The notes beneath the pieces are model-generated. The model had not been told where the DNA came from. It did no database searches and saw only the letters and a list, made by a program, of their open reading frames with translations. This document shows positions 44,764 to 53,544 of a stretch of 64,000 nt of DNA, piece after piece (position 1 is the first letter of the stretch; the number at the start of each line of letters is the position of its first letter). The stretch is taken from contig NZNV01000017.1 of NCBI GenBank assembly GCA_002695025.1, forward strand, positions 372,001-436,000, given 5' to 3'. Origin of the DNA: Owenweeksia sp. (lineage in GTDB: Bacteria > Bacteroidota > Bacteroidia > Flavobacteriales > Schleiferiaceae). The translations under genes were made by a program, and so were the position numbers.

Positions 44764-45867
44764 ATGCACCCTGAAACTTCCCAATTACTCCAACTCATCA
44801 CCCTCGATATCCCCGAGAACCCGCCCCGCGAATTAGGCTTTTTGGATGTGGTAGGCCATACCACCCGCGAAACCACCATTTGCAATGTGTACCGTTACTT
44901 TTTAGACCCGGAAACCTCACCTCTCATCAGTGAACTCTTAATACAATCCCTGGAGGAATTGATACAACAGGCTTACGGCAGTAAAAAACAGGAAAAGCAA
45001 TACGATCTTTCCGGCTGTGAAGTACTGTTGGAAGTAGCTACCCGTAAAGGGCGCATCGATATAGTTCTCCATTCTGCTGCCGCCAAAAGTGTAGTAATGA
45101 TCGAAGCTAAAATATATCATACGCTGCATAACGACCTGCAGGACTATTGGAATAAGTATGATTACCCCGAAAACCAAAAGGCCGGGATTATCCTGACCCT
45201 GGAGCCCCTGAAAGAAACCGAAATTGGAAATGATCACTTCATCAATATCACCCATGCGCAGTGGTTGAATCTTGCCCTGCAGAAAGGTTTACCCCATGAG
45301 CTTCCTCTGAAGGATATCATCTACTTCAAAGACTTTGTTCGCAATATGAATCATTTAACCCAATCCGATGAAATGACGGAAGAGATACAATTTTACTTTC
45401 AGCATGCCCAAAAAATTGAAAAAGCTATTCAAACCCGGAAAGCAGCCTATGATTTTGTTATTGATCAATTAAGGAAGGTTGCAGCGCATTTTAATTGGAT
45501 ATTGGATGGGTATGCGGCTAACTGGCGACATTTGTGGGATTATGACCATAAAGCCACGCTCTACTATACCATTTACCCTGAAAGTATATTGACAGAAAAC
45601 GGGAAGGTCCAGGTATTTTTGGAATCATACAATAAAGCTCTTCCCTACACGGCAGAATTGAAAAAAATGCTCACGGACCATTTAAAGCCGGAAAGCTATG
45701 GTGATAACAATTTTCAGCACCTTGCTTCAAAAACATATGACATTCCGAATAAGGATTATGAGAAGCTAAGCGATTTCCTGGTTGAAAGGATAAAAGCGGA
45801 TTTTGAAAATACAAGAAGAGATATGATGGGTTTTTTAAAAGATAAGGATGCGGATAGGCATGGATGA
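44764..45867 (+). CDS. PD-(D/E)XK nuclease superfamily protein
   Basis: A 367-aa protein. NVYRYFLDPETSP, then RKGRIDIVLHSAAAKSVVMI with EAKIYH, and LQDYWNKY is the PDDEXK_4-type layout with Asp and E-x-K catalytic residues. The C-terminal half is helical with a beta element (NGKVQVFLESYNK). It starts 15 bp after the OLD gene stop, so it probably belongs to the same operon, giving two different nucleases in one unit. It may be an effector or a DNA-repair-type accessory. Catalytic residues are present. Confidence 0.8.
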   Translation: MHPETSQLLQLITLDIPENPPRELGFLDVVGHTTRETTICNVYRYFLDPETSPLISELLIQSLEELIQQAYGSKKQEKQYDLSGCEVLLEVATRKGRIDIVLHSAAAKSVVMIEAKIYHTLHNDLQDYWNKYDYPENQKAGIILTLEPLKETEIGNDHFINITHAQWLNLALQKGLPHELPLKDIIYFKDFVRNMNHLTQSDEMTEEIQFYFQHAQKIEKAIQTRKAAYDFVIDQLRKVAAHFNWILDGYAANWRHLWDYDHKATLYYTIYPESILTENGKVQVFLESYNKALPYTAELKKMLTDHLKPESYGDNNFQHLASKTYDIPNKDYEKLSDFLVERIKADFENTRRDMMGFLKDKDADRHG

Positions 45868-46013
45868 ATCCCTTAGATTAAATAATTTATTGTGAACCTG
45901 TAAATGGTTATCAGCCCTAATCCACCTAATCCAGGGAATAATTCCTTTCTTTCTTGTTTTTGATTAAGTCTGTCCTTTCCTAGTTGGGTAATGGAAAAGC
46001 GTACGAGATAGAT

Positions 46014-46061
46014 ATAATTCTCAAGTAAAAATTTATAGAGAACCGTATATCTGAGAATTAT
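46014..46061. promoter_or_regulatory. 10-bp inverted repeat upstream of the STAND-like gene
   Basis: ATAATTCTCA and TGAGAATTAT, a perfect pair with 28 bases between, ending 33 bp before the ATG. It may be an operator or recombination target controlling the cassette. The second arm lies just before TTTACATTAGCG, which resembles a Bacteroidota -7 element with one mismatch. Confidence 0.5.
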
Positions 46062-46079
46062 TTACATTAGCGAATAATA

Positions 46080-46096
46080 GATAACTGTTGATTATG
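46080..46096 (+). repeat. Left copy of a 17-bp inverted repeat ending at the STAND gene's ATG
   Basis: GATAACTGTTGATTATG. Its reverse complement is found exactly at 49699-49715, where it ends at the ATG of the ATP-grasp gene. The identity stops at the start codon on one side and at the G on the other. Confidence 0.9.
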
Positions 46097-48607
46097 GATA
46101 GACTAGACAAAGTTCTAGGTCATTCAGATTTAGTGTCTAAAATAATAGACCAATTCAACGGTGAACAAAGAGTAGTTCATCTAACAGGAAATTCCGGAAC
46201 TGGAAAAAGTCATGTTGCGAAGGAAGTTTCAGAAAGATGGTCCTATCATTCTGATAAACATGAGTATCTGATACTAAGTGGAGATTTGTCGATTTCTCTA
46301 AGACAATATTATCCCTTTAAAAAAGGAATAGTACGTTTCAAAGCAAGAATTGCAAAGAAAAGTAATGTTCATCAAGGTATCAGTGAATTAATCAAATCAT
46401 TACCGATTACCGGTAGTTTTGCTTCTTTCATAACTGATTACATCATCAAAAGAAATACTGAGAAACAAAGAAATGAATTATCATTTTTAGAAAATGAAGA
46501 ACTAGAAACACTACTAGTATTAAACAATATCTTTAGGCATAAGAAACTTCTTATTGTTGCAGAAAATTTCCATTGGTGGGATAATTCATCTATTAGGCTC
46601 TTGAAATTATTTTTTAACCCTGAGCTTTTTGAGACCCTTAAATTTCTGGAAACCACAAAAATATTGCTCGTTACAACGCTAGATCAAACATATGTTGAAC
46701 CAGTTTCATTAGCGAGTTTTATTAGCAGCCATGTTCAGAAAGAGGTTAGAACTAAAAATATTACGTTCACTATTTTCCCAAAAGTTTTAAGGTTCTTGGG
46801 ATTCCAATTGCCAAACGAAAAAGGCTTTATAGAACTGCTCTTTAAGTTAACTCAAGGCCATTTGGAACTATGTAAAAAACTTATTGATTATGTTAATATA
46901 AATGGAAGAAAACCTTTAAACGCCAAATTTATAAGTGAAATTTTCGAGGGCGATGCATTTGAAAATCAATCTTTTATTGAAAAATTACTTATCACTAGGC
47001 TCCACCAATATGGCGCTTCTAGTGAGGATATTTTGGAGTTACTGGAACGTGCTAGTATTATCGGATTAAGTTTTTCTCATGATGAAATCTCTTGTCTTAC
47101 GAAGGATAAAATTCACAAACTGCAGGAAACTATTTCCATGGCACAAAGGCTCTCTCTAATTGAAAGTGAATCGGATCATTTCAATTTTAGCCACGAAGTA
47201 ATCAGAGAAGTATTCTACTGTAGAGCGAAGACAAGGAAGACAAATCTCTATCAAAGTTTTGCAGAATGTCTCAGAATCTTGAATCCTTCGGATTATGAGG
47301 CAAGAGCCAACCTCTTTTTCGAATCCGACAATATCCGTGATTCGATTGTTTATTACATTTTAGCTCACTTGAAATCCATAAGAAATGGGAATCGTTTTTC
47401 TGAACTTTATAAAGCTAGGATATTACAATTCGCACCTGAGTTTGGATTATTACCTTACTATCAACTAATGCTTAAGGCATACAAATATTTTTTTGAGAAT
47501 AACTACCAAGCATCACTTAATATAATTAGAAGCATAGAGGATCTCGTGTATGAAATCCTTGTAGCAGAAAAGTATTTTCTCTTGTCACTTTGCCTCTCAA
47601 AAAATTTAGTTCACCATGATTTGATAGAATCTAAAAATGCTTTATTGAATTGGAATGACCTGAGAGAACGAGAAAGCGAAATATGGGTAAGGATGATGAT
47701 GACATTAGTATCCAGGTATGCTCACCTCTCGGAATATAATGAAGCGAAAAACCTTGAAAGAACTTTGATGATTTATCTTGCCAAGAGAGGCTCATATGAT
47801 TCTAATACGGAAGTATTAGTGAACATTCTCAGGAGAAAGGCAAGCATTGTTCATATAGCAGAGGTAGCATTGGACCGAACGGAGAAATCAGCTCTATTTT
47901 TCCAAAATGAAACAATAGGTGACGAGTATCTTTATCCTACACAATACTTTATGTCGTTAACCAATCTTTCGGGCAACCTTTTGGTCATGGGTGCTTTTGA
48001 AGAAGCCTACCAAAAATCACAACAGGCTCTTCATTTATTCTATGATTTAGCCGAGGTATCCTTTCCAAGAGTTGACGTTCCATTTAATAATATGGTCCTG
48101 TCAGGATGGCTTTCCAATAATTTATCTAGTGAAGAGGCTTTAAATTTGATAAACGGTGTGTACACCAGTATGTCACCAGCTAATAGATCAATTTTGGTGA
48201 GCAATAACTTAGGTGTCCTAATTGCCATGTCCGGGAATTTAAAAAAAGCTTGTGACTTCCTGGAGGAGCTTCAAGAGCTTCTTAGTTCTGGGAGAAGAAA
48301 AGACAACTATTATGAGTTTTTCATTAGGATGAATCTTTCTGTTGTATATCGTCTTCTGAATAGATTAAAGGAATCGAAAAAATGTCTTAATGGAATTGAA
48401 GGGTATATCCCCAATATTCCCGATAAAGCCTATTTGTCAAGACGACTGGAAATAATTAGAAAGGAGCTTTTTGTTTTTAAGGACAGAACCCCTGATAGAT
48501 GGCAAACACATATTCTAACAAAGTATCCAGATGAAATTGGTCCATCATGGAGTTTCTATGGTTTGGGTTTTTTAGTTTCTGACCGGCAATATTGGTCAGA
48601 CTCTTAA
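46094..48607 (+). CDS. STAND-like AAA ATPase with helical repeat C-terminus
   Basis: An 837-aa protein starting at ATG 46094. Its N-terminal ATPase has GHSDLVSKIIDQF, Walker A LTGNSGTGKSHVAKEV, and Walker B-type LLIVAENFHWWDNSS, which matches the 'DDLHWaD' form of AAA_16/STAND proteins with Glu-Asn in place of the usual acidic pair. A winged-helix-like region follows (FNFSHEVIREVFYCRA, about 380), and then about 450 residues of TPR-like helices. There is no separate N-terminal effector domain, so any effector must be in trans. It is AT-rich. It converges with the ATP-grasp gene and overlaps it by 4 bp at the stops. Confidence 0.75.
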   Translation: MDRLDKVLGHSDLVSKIIDQFNGEQRVVHLTGNSGTGKSHVAKEVSERWSYHSDKHEYLILSGDLSISLRQYYPFKKGIVRFKARIAKKSNVHQGISELIKSLPITGSFASFITDYIIKRNTEKQRNELSFLENEELETLLVLNNIFRHKKLLIVAENFHWWDNSSIRLLKLFFNPELFETLKFLETTKILLVTTLDQTYVEPVSLASFISSHVQKEVRTKNITFTIFPKVLRFLGFQLPNEKGFIELLFKLTQGHLELCKKLIDYVNINGRKPLNAKFISEIFEGDAFENQSFIEKLLITRLHQYGASSEDILELLERASIIGLSFSHDEISCLTKDKIHKLQETISMAQRLSLIESESDHFNFSHEVIREVFYCRAKTRKTNLYQSFAECLRILNPSDYEARANLFFESDNIRDSIVYYILAHLKSIRNGNRFSELYKARILQFAPEFGLLPYYQLMLKAYKYFFENNYQASLNIIRSIEDLVYEILVAEKYFLLSLCLSKNLVHHDLIESKNALLNWNDLRERESEIWVRMMMTLVSRYAHLSEYNEAKNLERTLMIYLAKRGSYDSNTEVLVNILRRKASIVHIAEVALDRTEKSALFFQNETIGDEYLYPTQYFMSLTNLSGNLLVMGAFEEAYQKSQQALHLFYDLAEVSFPRVDVPFNNMVLSGWLSNNLSSEEALNLINGVYTSMSPANRSILVSNNLGVLIAMSGNLKKACDFLEELQELLSSGRRKDNYYEFFIRMNLSVVYRLLNRLKESKKCLNGIEGYIPNIPDKAYLSRRLEIIRKELFVFKDRTPDRWQTHILTKYPDEIGPSWSFYGLGFLVSDRQYWSDS

Positions 48608-49701
48608 TCTATCCAGTTATATCTTTTTGCAGCCAGAACAGTTAGCAATGCAAATACATCAGCATATTCATAACCCAAAGACTTCATCATAAACCAAAAT
48701 GAACTATGCTTTATAGCATGAGGATAAGTGGCCACATCCATAATATGAAAAGCCCCATCTTCCCTTACACGCATGTCTATTCTACTGAATCCCTCAAGCC
48801 CGAGAACCAAGGCAGAATTTTTGACCGTCTCAATTATATCATTTAAGATGGTTGGATCAAATTCATCAAATTCAAAAAACTGATAACCGTCTTCATATAC
48901 AATTTCATATGTTAAGAATAAATCATCAAGTTTTTTCTTTCCATCCACACTTAAACCTATGGATTTAAATGCGATAGGGTTTGAGTTGTAATTAATTACT
49001 GGGGTCTCGATTTCATAACCTGTTATGAACTCTTGTATAGTTAATGGCTGGTTCAACTTCTTAGATAATAAGTTAAACTCTTGATCTAATTTTTGAGAAT
49101 AATTAACTCGTGAATATTCATCTATTCCAACGCTGGCTGCTTCATACGTGGGTTTAATAATAATATTTGTATTAGGTGGCGGCTTTTGGTTCAACAGCCA
49201 GCCAGACTCATGACTAAAATACCAGCTTTGAGCTACAGGTAACCCGTGACACTTAAGTATTGAGCTTAAATGATATTTATGCCGGCAAAGGCTAACAACA
49301 TAAGCATTTGAACTGGAATAGGGAATATTATGTAAGGTGCAGAAAGACGGTATCAAAGCCTTTTTACCAGGTCCCTTCCCACTAGATGCGGCAGCATAGA
49401 CCAACTTGAATTTCTTTGGAATTTTATCATAGTTACCTTCTAAGTACCACTTAATAAAGTTCATTTCTCCTGAAATATAAAGTGTATAGAAACTATTACT
49501 TCTAAATCCATTCGTTATTTCTTCATACTCACTTTCAGAATAATACTCCGTTCTGTGCTCATCATAAGGATAGACTAAAGTATCAGCAGAGCTATCCTGT
49601 CGAACGTTGGCAACTACGATGATACATACCTCACTGGCGATTGATGAAGATTGGCTAATTAGTTGGTCAATAATATTTTTATGTTCCTGTTTATAACTCA
49701 T
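48604..49701 (-). CDS. ATP-grasp enzyme, D-Ala-D-Ala-ligase-like, with altered metal site
   Basis: A 365-aa protein starting at ATG 49701. IIIKPTYEAASVGIDEYSRV is the central ATP-grasp lysine loop. LTIQEFITGYEIETPVI and GLEGFSRIDMRVREDG match the Ddl-type substrate/ATP half, and IMDVATYPHAIKHSSFWFMM lies where Ddl has 'EVNTMPG..S'. The metal-binding E-x-N reads D-x-A here, so activity may be changed. The N-terminus is not Ddl-like, so the substrate is unknown. Amide-bond formation, perhaps peptide or protein modification, is the family chemistry. It lies 41 bp downstream of the XerC/D-like gene on the same strand and converges with the STAND gene. Confidence 0.75.
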   Translation of the reverse strand: MSYKQEHKNIIDQLISQSSSIASEVCIIVVANVRQDSSADTLVYPYDEHRTEYYSESEYEEITNGFRSNSFYTLYISGEMNFIKWYLEGNYDKIPKKFKLVYAAASSGKGPGKKALIPSFCTLHNIPYSSSNAYVVSLCRHKYHLSSILKCHGLPVAQSWYFSHESGWLLNQKPPPNTNIIIKPTYEAASVGIDEYSRVNYSQKLDQEFNLLSKKLNQPLTIQEFITGYEIETPVINYNSNPIAFKSIGLSVDGKKKLDDLFLTYEIVYEDGYQFFEFDEFDPTILNDIIETVKNSALVLGLEGFSRIDMRVREDGAFHIMDVATYPHAIKHSSFWFMMKSLGYEYADVFALLTVLAAKRYNWID

Positions 49702-49715
49702 AATCAACAGTTATC
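49699..49715 (-). repeat. Right copy of the 17-bp inverted repeat ending at the ATP-grasp gene's ATG
   Basis: On the minus strand GATAACTGTTGATTATG, identical to 46080-46096. The XerC/D-like recombinase gene ends 28 bp away. The two copies thus bracket the whole STAND/ATP-grasp pair in inverted orientation. Confidence 0.9.
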
Positions 49716-49742
49716 CTTCATTGAAGTCAGGAGCATTTAAAT

Positions 49743-50687
49743 CTACGTTCCGGCCACCGCGAAATCCATCCTAGGATGTTTAGCCTGAAGGATCTGCCTT
49801 TGCTTTTCCCTATTCACGTGAGTATAGATCTGGGTGGTTACAATAGAACTGTGGCCTAGCATGGCCTGTATGTATTTGATGTCCACTTCCTTTTCCAGTA
49901 GGAGGGTGGCGAAGGAGTGGCGGAACATATGCGGGGTCACATGCTTATTAACCTTAGCTTCCTGTGCCAGCTTCCGGATCATATTGCGGATGGACTGGTC
50001 CGTAAGGGCTTTACCCAGGCGGTTGACCAAAAAAGCTCCTTTGGCGTCCTGTATAAGTTTCGCAAACTGCTTTTGATAATTACGCAATACTTCGAAAGTA
50101 TGCGTATTGCAAATCTGGATGATACGCTCTTTGTTTCCCTTTCCTTTAATGGTAACCACCCCCGTATCCAGGTTAATATGATCTGTTTTCAGGCCCGCTA
50201 TTTCCGAAACCCGCGCGCCCGTAGCAAACAGAAGCTCAATAACTACCACGTTTCGTAAAGCTTCGAAATAGGCATAATCAGATTCTCGTTTATTCTGTAG
50301 CTTTAGGTAAGCCGTTTTAAAGATGGCTCCCATTTCCTGAAGGTTTAGCGCTTTCGGCAATTGAAAAGGCTCTTTGATCTTGATCCGCATTTTCCGCAGA
50401 GGGTTTACTTCGATCCGGTCTTCAAACTCCAGGTAATTGAACATGGCCTTGATGGTAGCCACTTTCCGCTTTACCGATTTAGGTTTCAATACCGAAATGC
50501 TTTGCAGGTATTCTCGGAGCTCCGCTTTAGTAATAGCCCTCACTTCCAGGGAAAACTCTTTACTCCGCAAAAAACTTTGCAGTTGCAAAAGGTCTATCTC
50601 ATAAAATTTAAGGGTTTTGTCGCTCAGGTTTTTTTCATAGCGACAGTGGTGGAGAAACTCCACAATGGCTTCTTTTAATAAATACAT
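49743..50687 (-). CDS. XerC/D-like tyrosine recombinase
   Basis: A 314-aa protein with the SAM-like N-terminal domain (EFLHHCRYEKNLSDKTLKFY) and the catalytic residues of the family: Arg in FATGARVSEIAGL, Lys in IKGKGNKERII, HMFRHSFATLLL, and LGHSSIVTTQIYTHV with the nucleophilic Tyr. The length is that of XerD. It is not the island integrase, because its site is not adjacent to the tRNA. It sits next to an inverted-repeat-bounded pair of genes, so DNA inversion of that cassette is a possible role. Alternatively it serves a lost element. It is codirectional with, and probably cotranscribed with, the ATP-grasp gene. Confidence 0.9.
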   Translation of the reverse strand: MYLLKEAIVEFLHHCRYEKNLSDKTLKFYEIDLLQLQSFLRSKEFSLEVRAITKAELREYLQSISVLKPKSVKRKVATIKAMFNYLEFEDRIEVNPLRKMRIKIKEPFQLPKALNLQEMGAIFKTAYLKLQNKRESDYAYFEALRNVVVIELLFATGARVSEIAGLKTDHINLDTGVVTIKGKGNKERIIQICNTHTFEVLRNYQKQFAKLIQDAKGAFLVNRLGKALTDQSIRNMIRKLAQEAKVNKHVTPHMFRHSFATLLLEKEVDIKYIQAMLGHSSIVTTQIYTHVNREKQRQILQAKHPRMDFAVAGT

Positions 50688-50796
50688 TGTCCTTGATGTG
50701 TTTTGAAAAAGCCGTAAAGAAAGGACTATATAGGAAGAAATGCCCAGATGGATAAAAAGGACCAGCTAACTTCTCAGAAAGTTCAAAATTGTAAGC

Positions 50797-51405
50797 CTAC
50801 AACCCCTCAATCACCGATACAGACACCCCCGTTACATTGGAGATAATACGAGGATCCACCCCCTCTTTTTTAAAACCTCTGGCCATTTCTAGACGGTTTC
50901 TGTCTTCAACGAGTTTTGCCAGGTCATCCTCCATTTTTTCCACCTGTCCATCCAGGTATTCTTCTGGTAGGGCGTGTGCCAACTCTTTCATAAGGCCCAT
51001 GTCCGCAAAGCTGTAGTAGTCTTCTTCGCTGATAATAATATGGTCATGCAATTTTACCCGCAAAACCTGGCTAACCTTCATCATGTGGCGGGTAAACTTC
51101 TTGTCCTCATCAGAGGGGCGGAGGTTGCCGGTGGGGTGGTTGTGTACGATGATAATGGAAACCGCACTTTTATGAACGGCTAGCTGGTAAATACTGGTAG
51201 GGGTGGCCGAAACAGATATGTTAGAGCCCAGCCCAACCAGTTCAATATTGAGAATGCGGTTCTCAGCATTCAGGCATACTACCCAAAGGTGCTCCTTTCC
51301 ACGACCAATTTTGTTCTCCCGCAAAAGCACGTTTTGCATGATCAGGTACAGATCATCGGAGTTAAGGATCTTGATCTTTTGTTCAGGAGTGAGGCGTACG
51401 TTCAT
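50797..51405 (-). CDS. RadC/JAB-domain protein of mobile elements
   Basis: A 202-aa protein. The JAMM metalloprotease motif is complete: E in the strand IELVGLG, then VSIIIVHNHPTGNLRPSDED with the H-x-H and Asp ligands. The N-terminal helix-hairpin-helix of chromosomal RadC is absent, as usual for the short copies found in conjugative and genomic islands. The C-terminal 60 residues are a charged helix (EKMEDDLAKLVEDRNRLEMA) that may be a partner-binding extension. The function of this class is not established. It lies upstream of the recombinase gene on the same strand. Confidence 0.88.
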   Translation of the reverse strand: MNVRLTPEQKIKILNSDDLYLIMQNVLLRENKIGRGKEHLWVVCLNAENRILNIELVGLGSNISVSATPTSIYQLAVHKSAVSIIIVHNHPTGNLRPSDEDKKFTRHMMKVSQVLRVKLHDHIIISEEDYYSFADMGLMKELAHALPEEYLDGQVEKMEDDLAKLVEDRNRLEMARGFKKEGVDPRIISNVTGVSVSVIEGL

Positions 51406-51528
51406 AACAATAAGTGAAGTTAGCCAAAAGTAGTAAAATCAAATCCACCCCCTAACCAAAGCAGGGGTGTTTTACTAAAACTATGGGGGGTGGGCCAATA
51501 GTGTGAAGGAGTGATTTATGGGGGTGTT

Positions 51529-53472
51529 TCAGTCGTTGTATGGATCCATAATACCCGAAGGAGAGTACCCCGGTTTGCGCCAGAATTGTGCAAGGTTCAC
51601 ACTTCCCGCATATTCATTACTATATATTTTACGGGTTTTGCGTTCCCAGGGGTTTTCCGGTTCATCATCCGGATCGGGGTATTCCAACTCAATACGCAGT
51701 TGGGTTTCAAAGTCACCTTCATACACCGGGGTGGTTAGTTTCCAATACTCATTTTTCTTCAGATATACTGAATGGTAACTGTTGCCACACCAACTGCTGG
51801 GCAGGTATTCAATGTCCTGCCATTCACCCCGGGGGTTTTTAGCCTGTACTTTCATGTAGAGGCGGCTATCCTGGGCAAAGAACTCAATCTTCTTACGGGT
51901 GGTATTGGCAACAATCACCCGATAACCCAGGTAACTTTTCCATAAAGTATCATGTACCTCTGTTTTAACGGTAACAGAGAGTTCCTTTTCAGGAAGCTGC
52001 AAAGCTTTATCTATTTTTTGCGGTAAATTTTGCGACTCTGCGTATCCGCCATGACTATTGGGTTGTTCGGAAAAGGCAATAAAGTACCCGCCATTCATAT
52101 AGTCGATATTCAAAGATTGTAGCTCGGTAATGGAGGTCTCTTCCTCTTGCCATATTACTTTTCCAGAAGTATCGATATAAGCGGGGTATCCGTTTTTAAT
52201 ACAATGCAACAAACCATTTTTAAACCCTTCGTAATCCAGGTCGTTGAGAGAAGGTTCTATAATAGTCTCACCCTTATAATTAGCTACTCCGTAGCAACTT
52301 TCACATTTTGGATTAAATGTCGTATCACTAAAATAAAAATGATGCTCATCCAGATGTGTTATACCAATAAAGGAAGGCTCGATAATGTATTGACCCGATG
52401 TATTAATAACTCCCCAATTTCTATTTCCCGAGTCCAGAACTATGGAATGACCATTCATAAAAGTTTGCACTAAACTATAAGGTCTGGGGTGAGTGATCTT
52501 TCCCGTGGTATCGATAAGGTAGTTTTTACCATTAACCCTGGCAAAAGCCCGTCCATTGGAAAAGGAAGTTACATATCTGTATTCAGGCTTGTCAATAACA
52601 ATGTCTCCTTTGGTGTTTATATAACCTTGATATGCTGTTTCCCGTTTATTCTTAGGAGTATCCTCTTCAGAACTATTTAAATAGACTACCACAAAGCCTT
52701 CGAATAAGCCACCGTGAAGCCATTGGTGCTCACCAAATTTCTTACGAAAGAGTATTTCTCCGTTTATATCTACAAAACCTGAGAAGGTTGCAGGGTCTGT
52801 ATCATCTGGTTTTTCTACATGATCCTTGAACTTCAGGAAAGAGTTCCCATGGTATTGCAAAGATGAAAACCTCCCCATGGGGATCGTAAACTTCCCGGTG
52901 CTGTCAACCACCCCCGTGGCATCCACCCCCTCGTTTGTACTGTCTCCATTAATGAATAGTTGATAGTACTCATTAACCAGAGGATTAATATCATCATATA
53001 ATGTATCTACCAATAGAGAACCATCCTTTTGGATAATCCCTTTTCTATTATTCTTAGTAATTACCATAGCTCGCCCGTTCTTAAATGGCCCCAGAGATAT
53101 GAAGTTATGCTCAAAGATTATGTGTCCGGTACGATCAATGTAAAAAGGCTTTCCGTTTGTATAGATCACGGCCACCCCCTCCCGGAAGGGTTCCGCAAAT
53201 TCATATTGCGGGGGTATTGCCCATTCACCCCGGGGGTTGATATAACCGAACAGTCCATTTATCCTTGCCGGAGCGAGGTCTTCCGAGAATTCTCCCGCAT
53301 TCAGGAAATGGGGCTCTATTACTATTTGTCCCTGGGGATTGATATATCCATATCGATCATTTTGACAAATCAATAACAGGGGGGTGTTTGTATCCATCAC
53401 CGGAGGTGGAATAGGGGTGTATGCGGTAGCATATGCTATAAACAATACATAAGGCAGGATCAGGTAACGCAT
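51529..53472 (-). CDS. Exported WG-repeat protein
   Basis: A 647-aa protein with a signal peptide (MRYLILPYVLFIAYATAYT). At least six WG-type units are visible: YGYINPQGQIVIEPHF, FGYINPRGEWAIPPQYEFAE, GIIQKDGSLLVDTLYDD, YQGYINTKGDIVIDKPEYRY, YLIDTTGKITHPRPYS, WGVINTSGQYIIEPSF, YIDTSGKVIWQEEE. The last 150 residues form a separate beta domain (LSVTVKTEVHDTLWKSYLGY and onward). It is expected in the periplasm or outside. It lacks the GVQTGDH-type motif of the other WG protein in the island. Its function is unknown. It is a single leftward gene between RadC and the integrase. Confidence 0.85.
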   Translation of the reverse strand: MRYLILPYVLFIAYATAYTPIPPPVMDTNTPLLLICQNDRYGYINPQGQIVIEPHFLNAGEFSEDLAPARINGLFGYINPRGEWAIPPQYEFAEPFREGVAVIYTNGKPFYIDRTGHIIFEHNFISLGPFKNGRAMVITKNNRKGIIQKDGSLLVDTLYDDINPLVNEYYQLFINGDSTNEGVDATGVVDSTGKFTIPMGRFSSLQYHGNSFLKFKDHVEKPDDTDPATFSGFVDINGEILFRKKFGEHQWLHGGLFEGFVVVYLNSSEEDTPKNKRETAYQGYINTKGDIVIDKPEYRYVTSFSNGRAFARVNGKNYLIDTTGKITHPRPYSLVQTFMNGHSIVLDSGNRNWGVINTSGQYIIEPSFIGITHLDEHHFYFSDTTFNPKCESCYGVANYKGETIIEPSLNDLDYEGFKNGLLHCIKNGYPAYIDTSGKVIWQEEETSITELQSLNIDYMNGGYFIAFSEQPNSHGGYAESQNLPQKIDKALQLPEKELSVTVKTEVHDTLWKSYLGYRVIVANTTRKKIEFFAQDSRLYMKVQAKNPRGEWQDIEYLPSSWCGNSYHSVYLKKNEYWKLTTPVYEGDFETQLRIELEYPDPDDEPENPWERKTRKIYSNEYAGSVNLAQFWRKPGYSPSGIMDPYND

Positions 53473-53544
53473 GGTTCAAGGTTTATAAATGTAACCCTGA
53501 AGCAAAATAGGAAATTGTGTTTGATTAGAGATGAAGAGGCTGGT

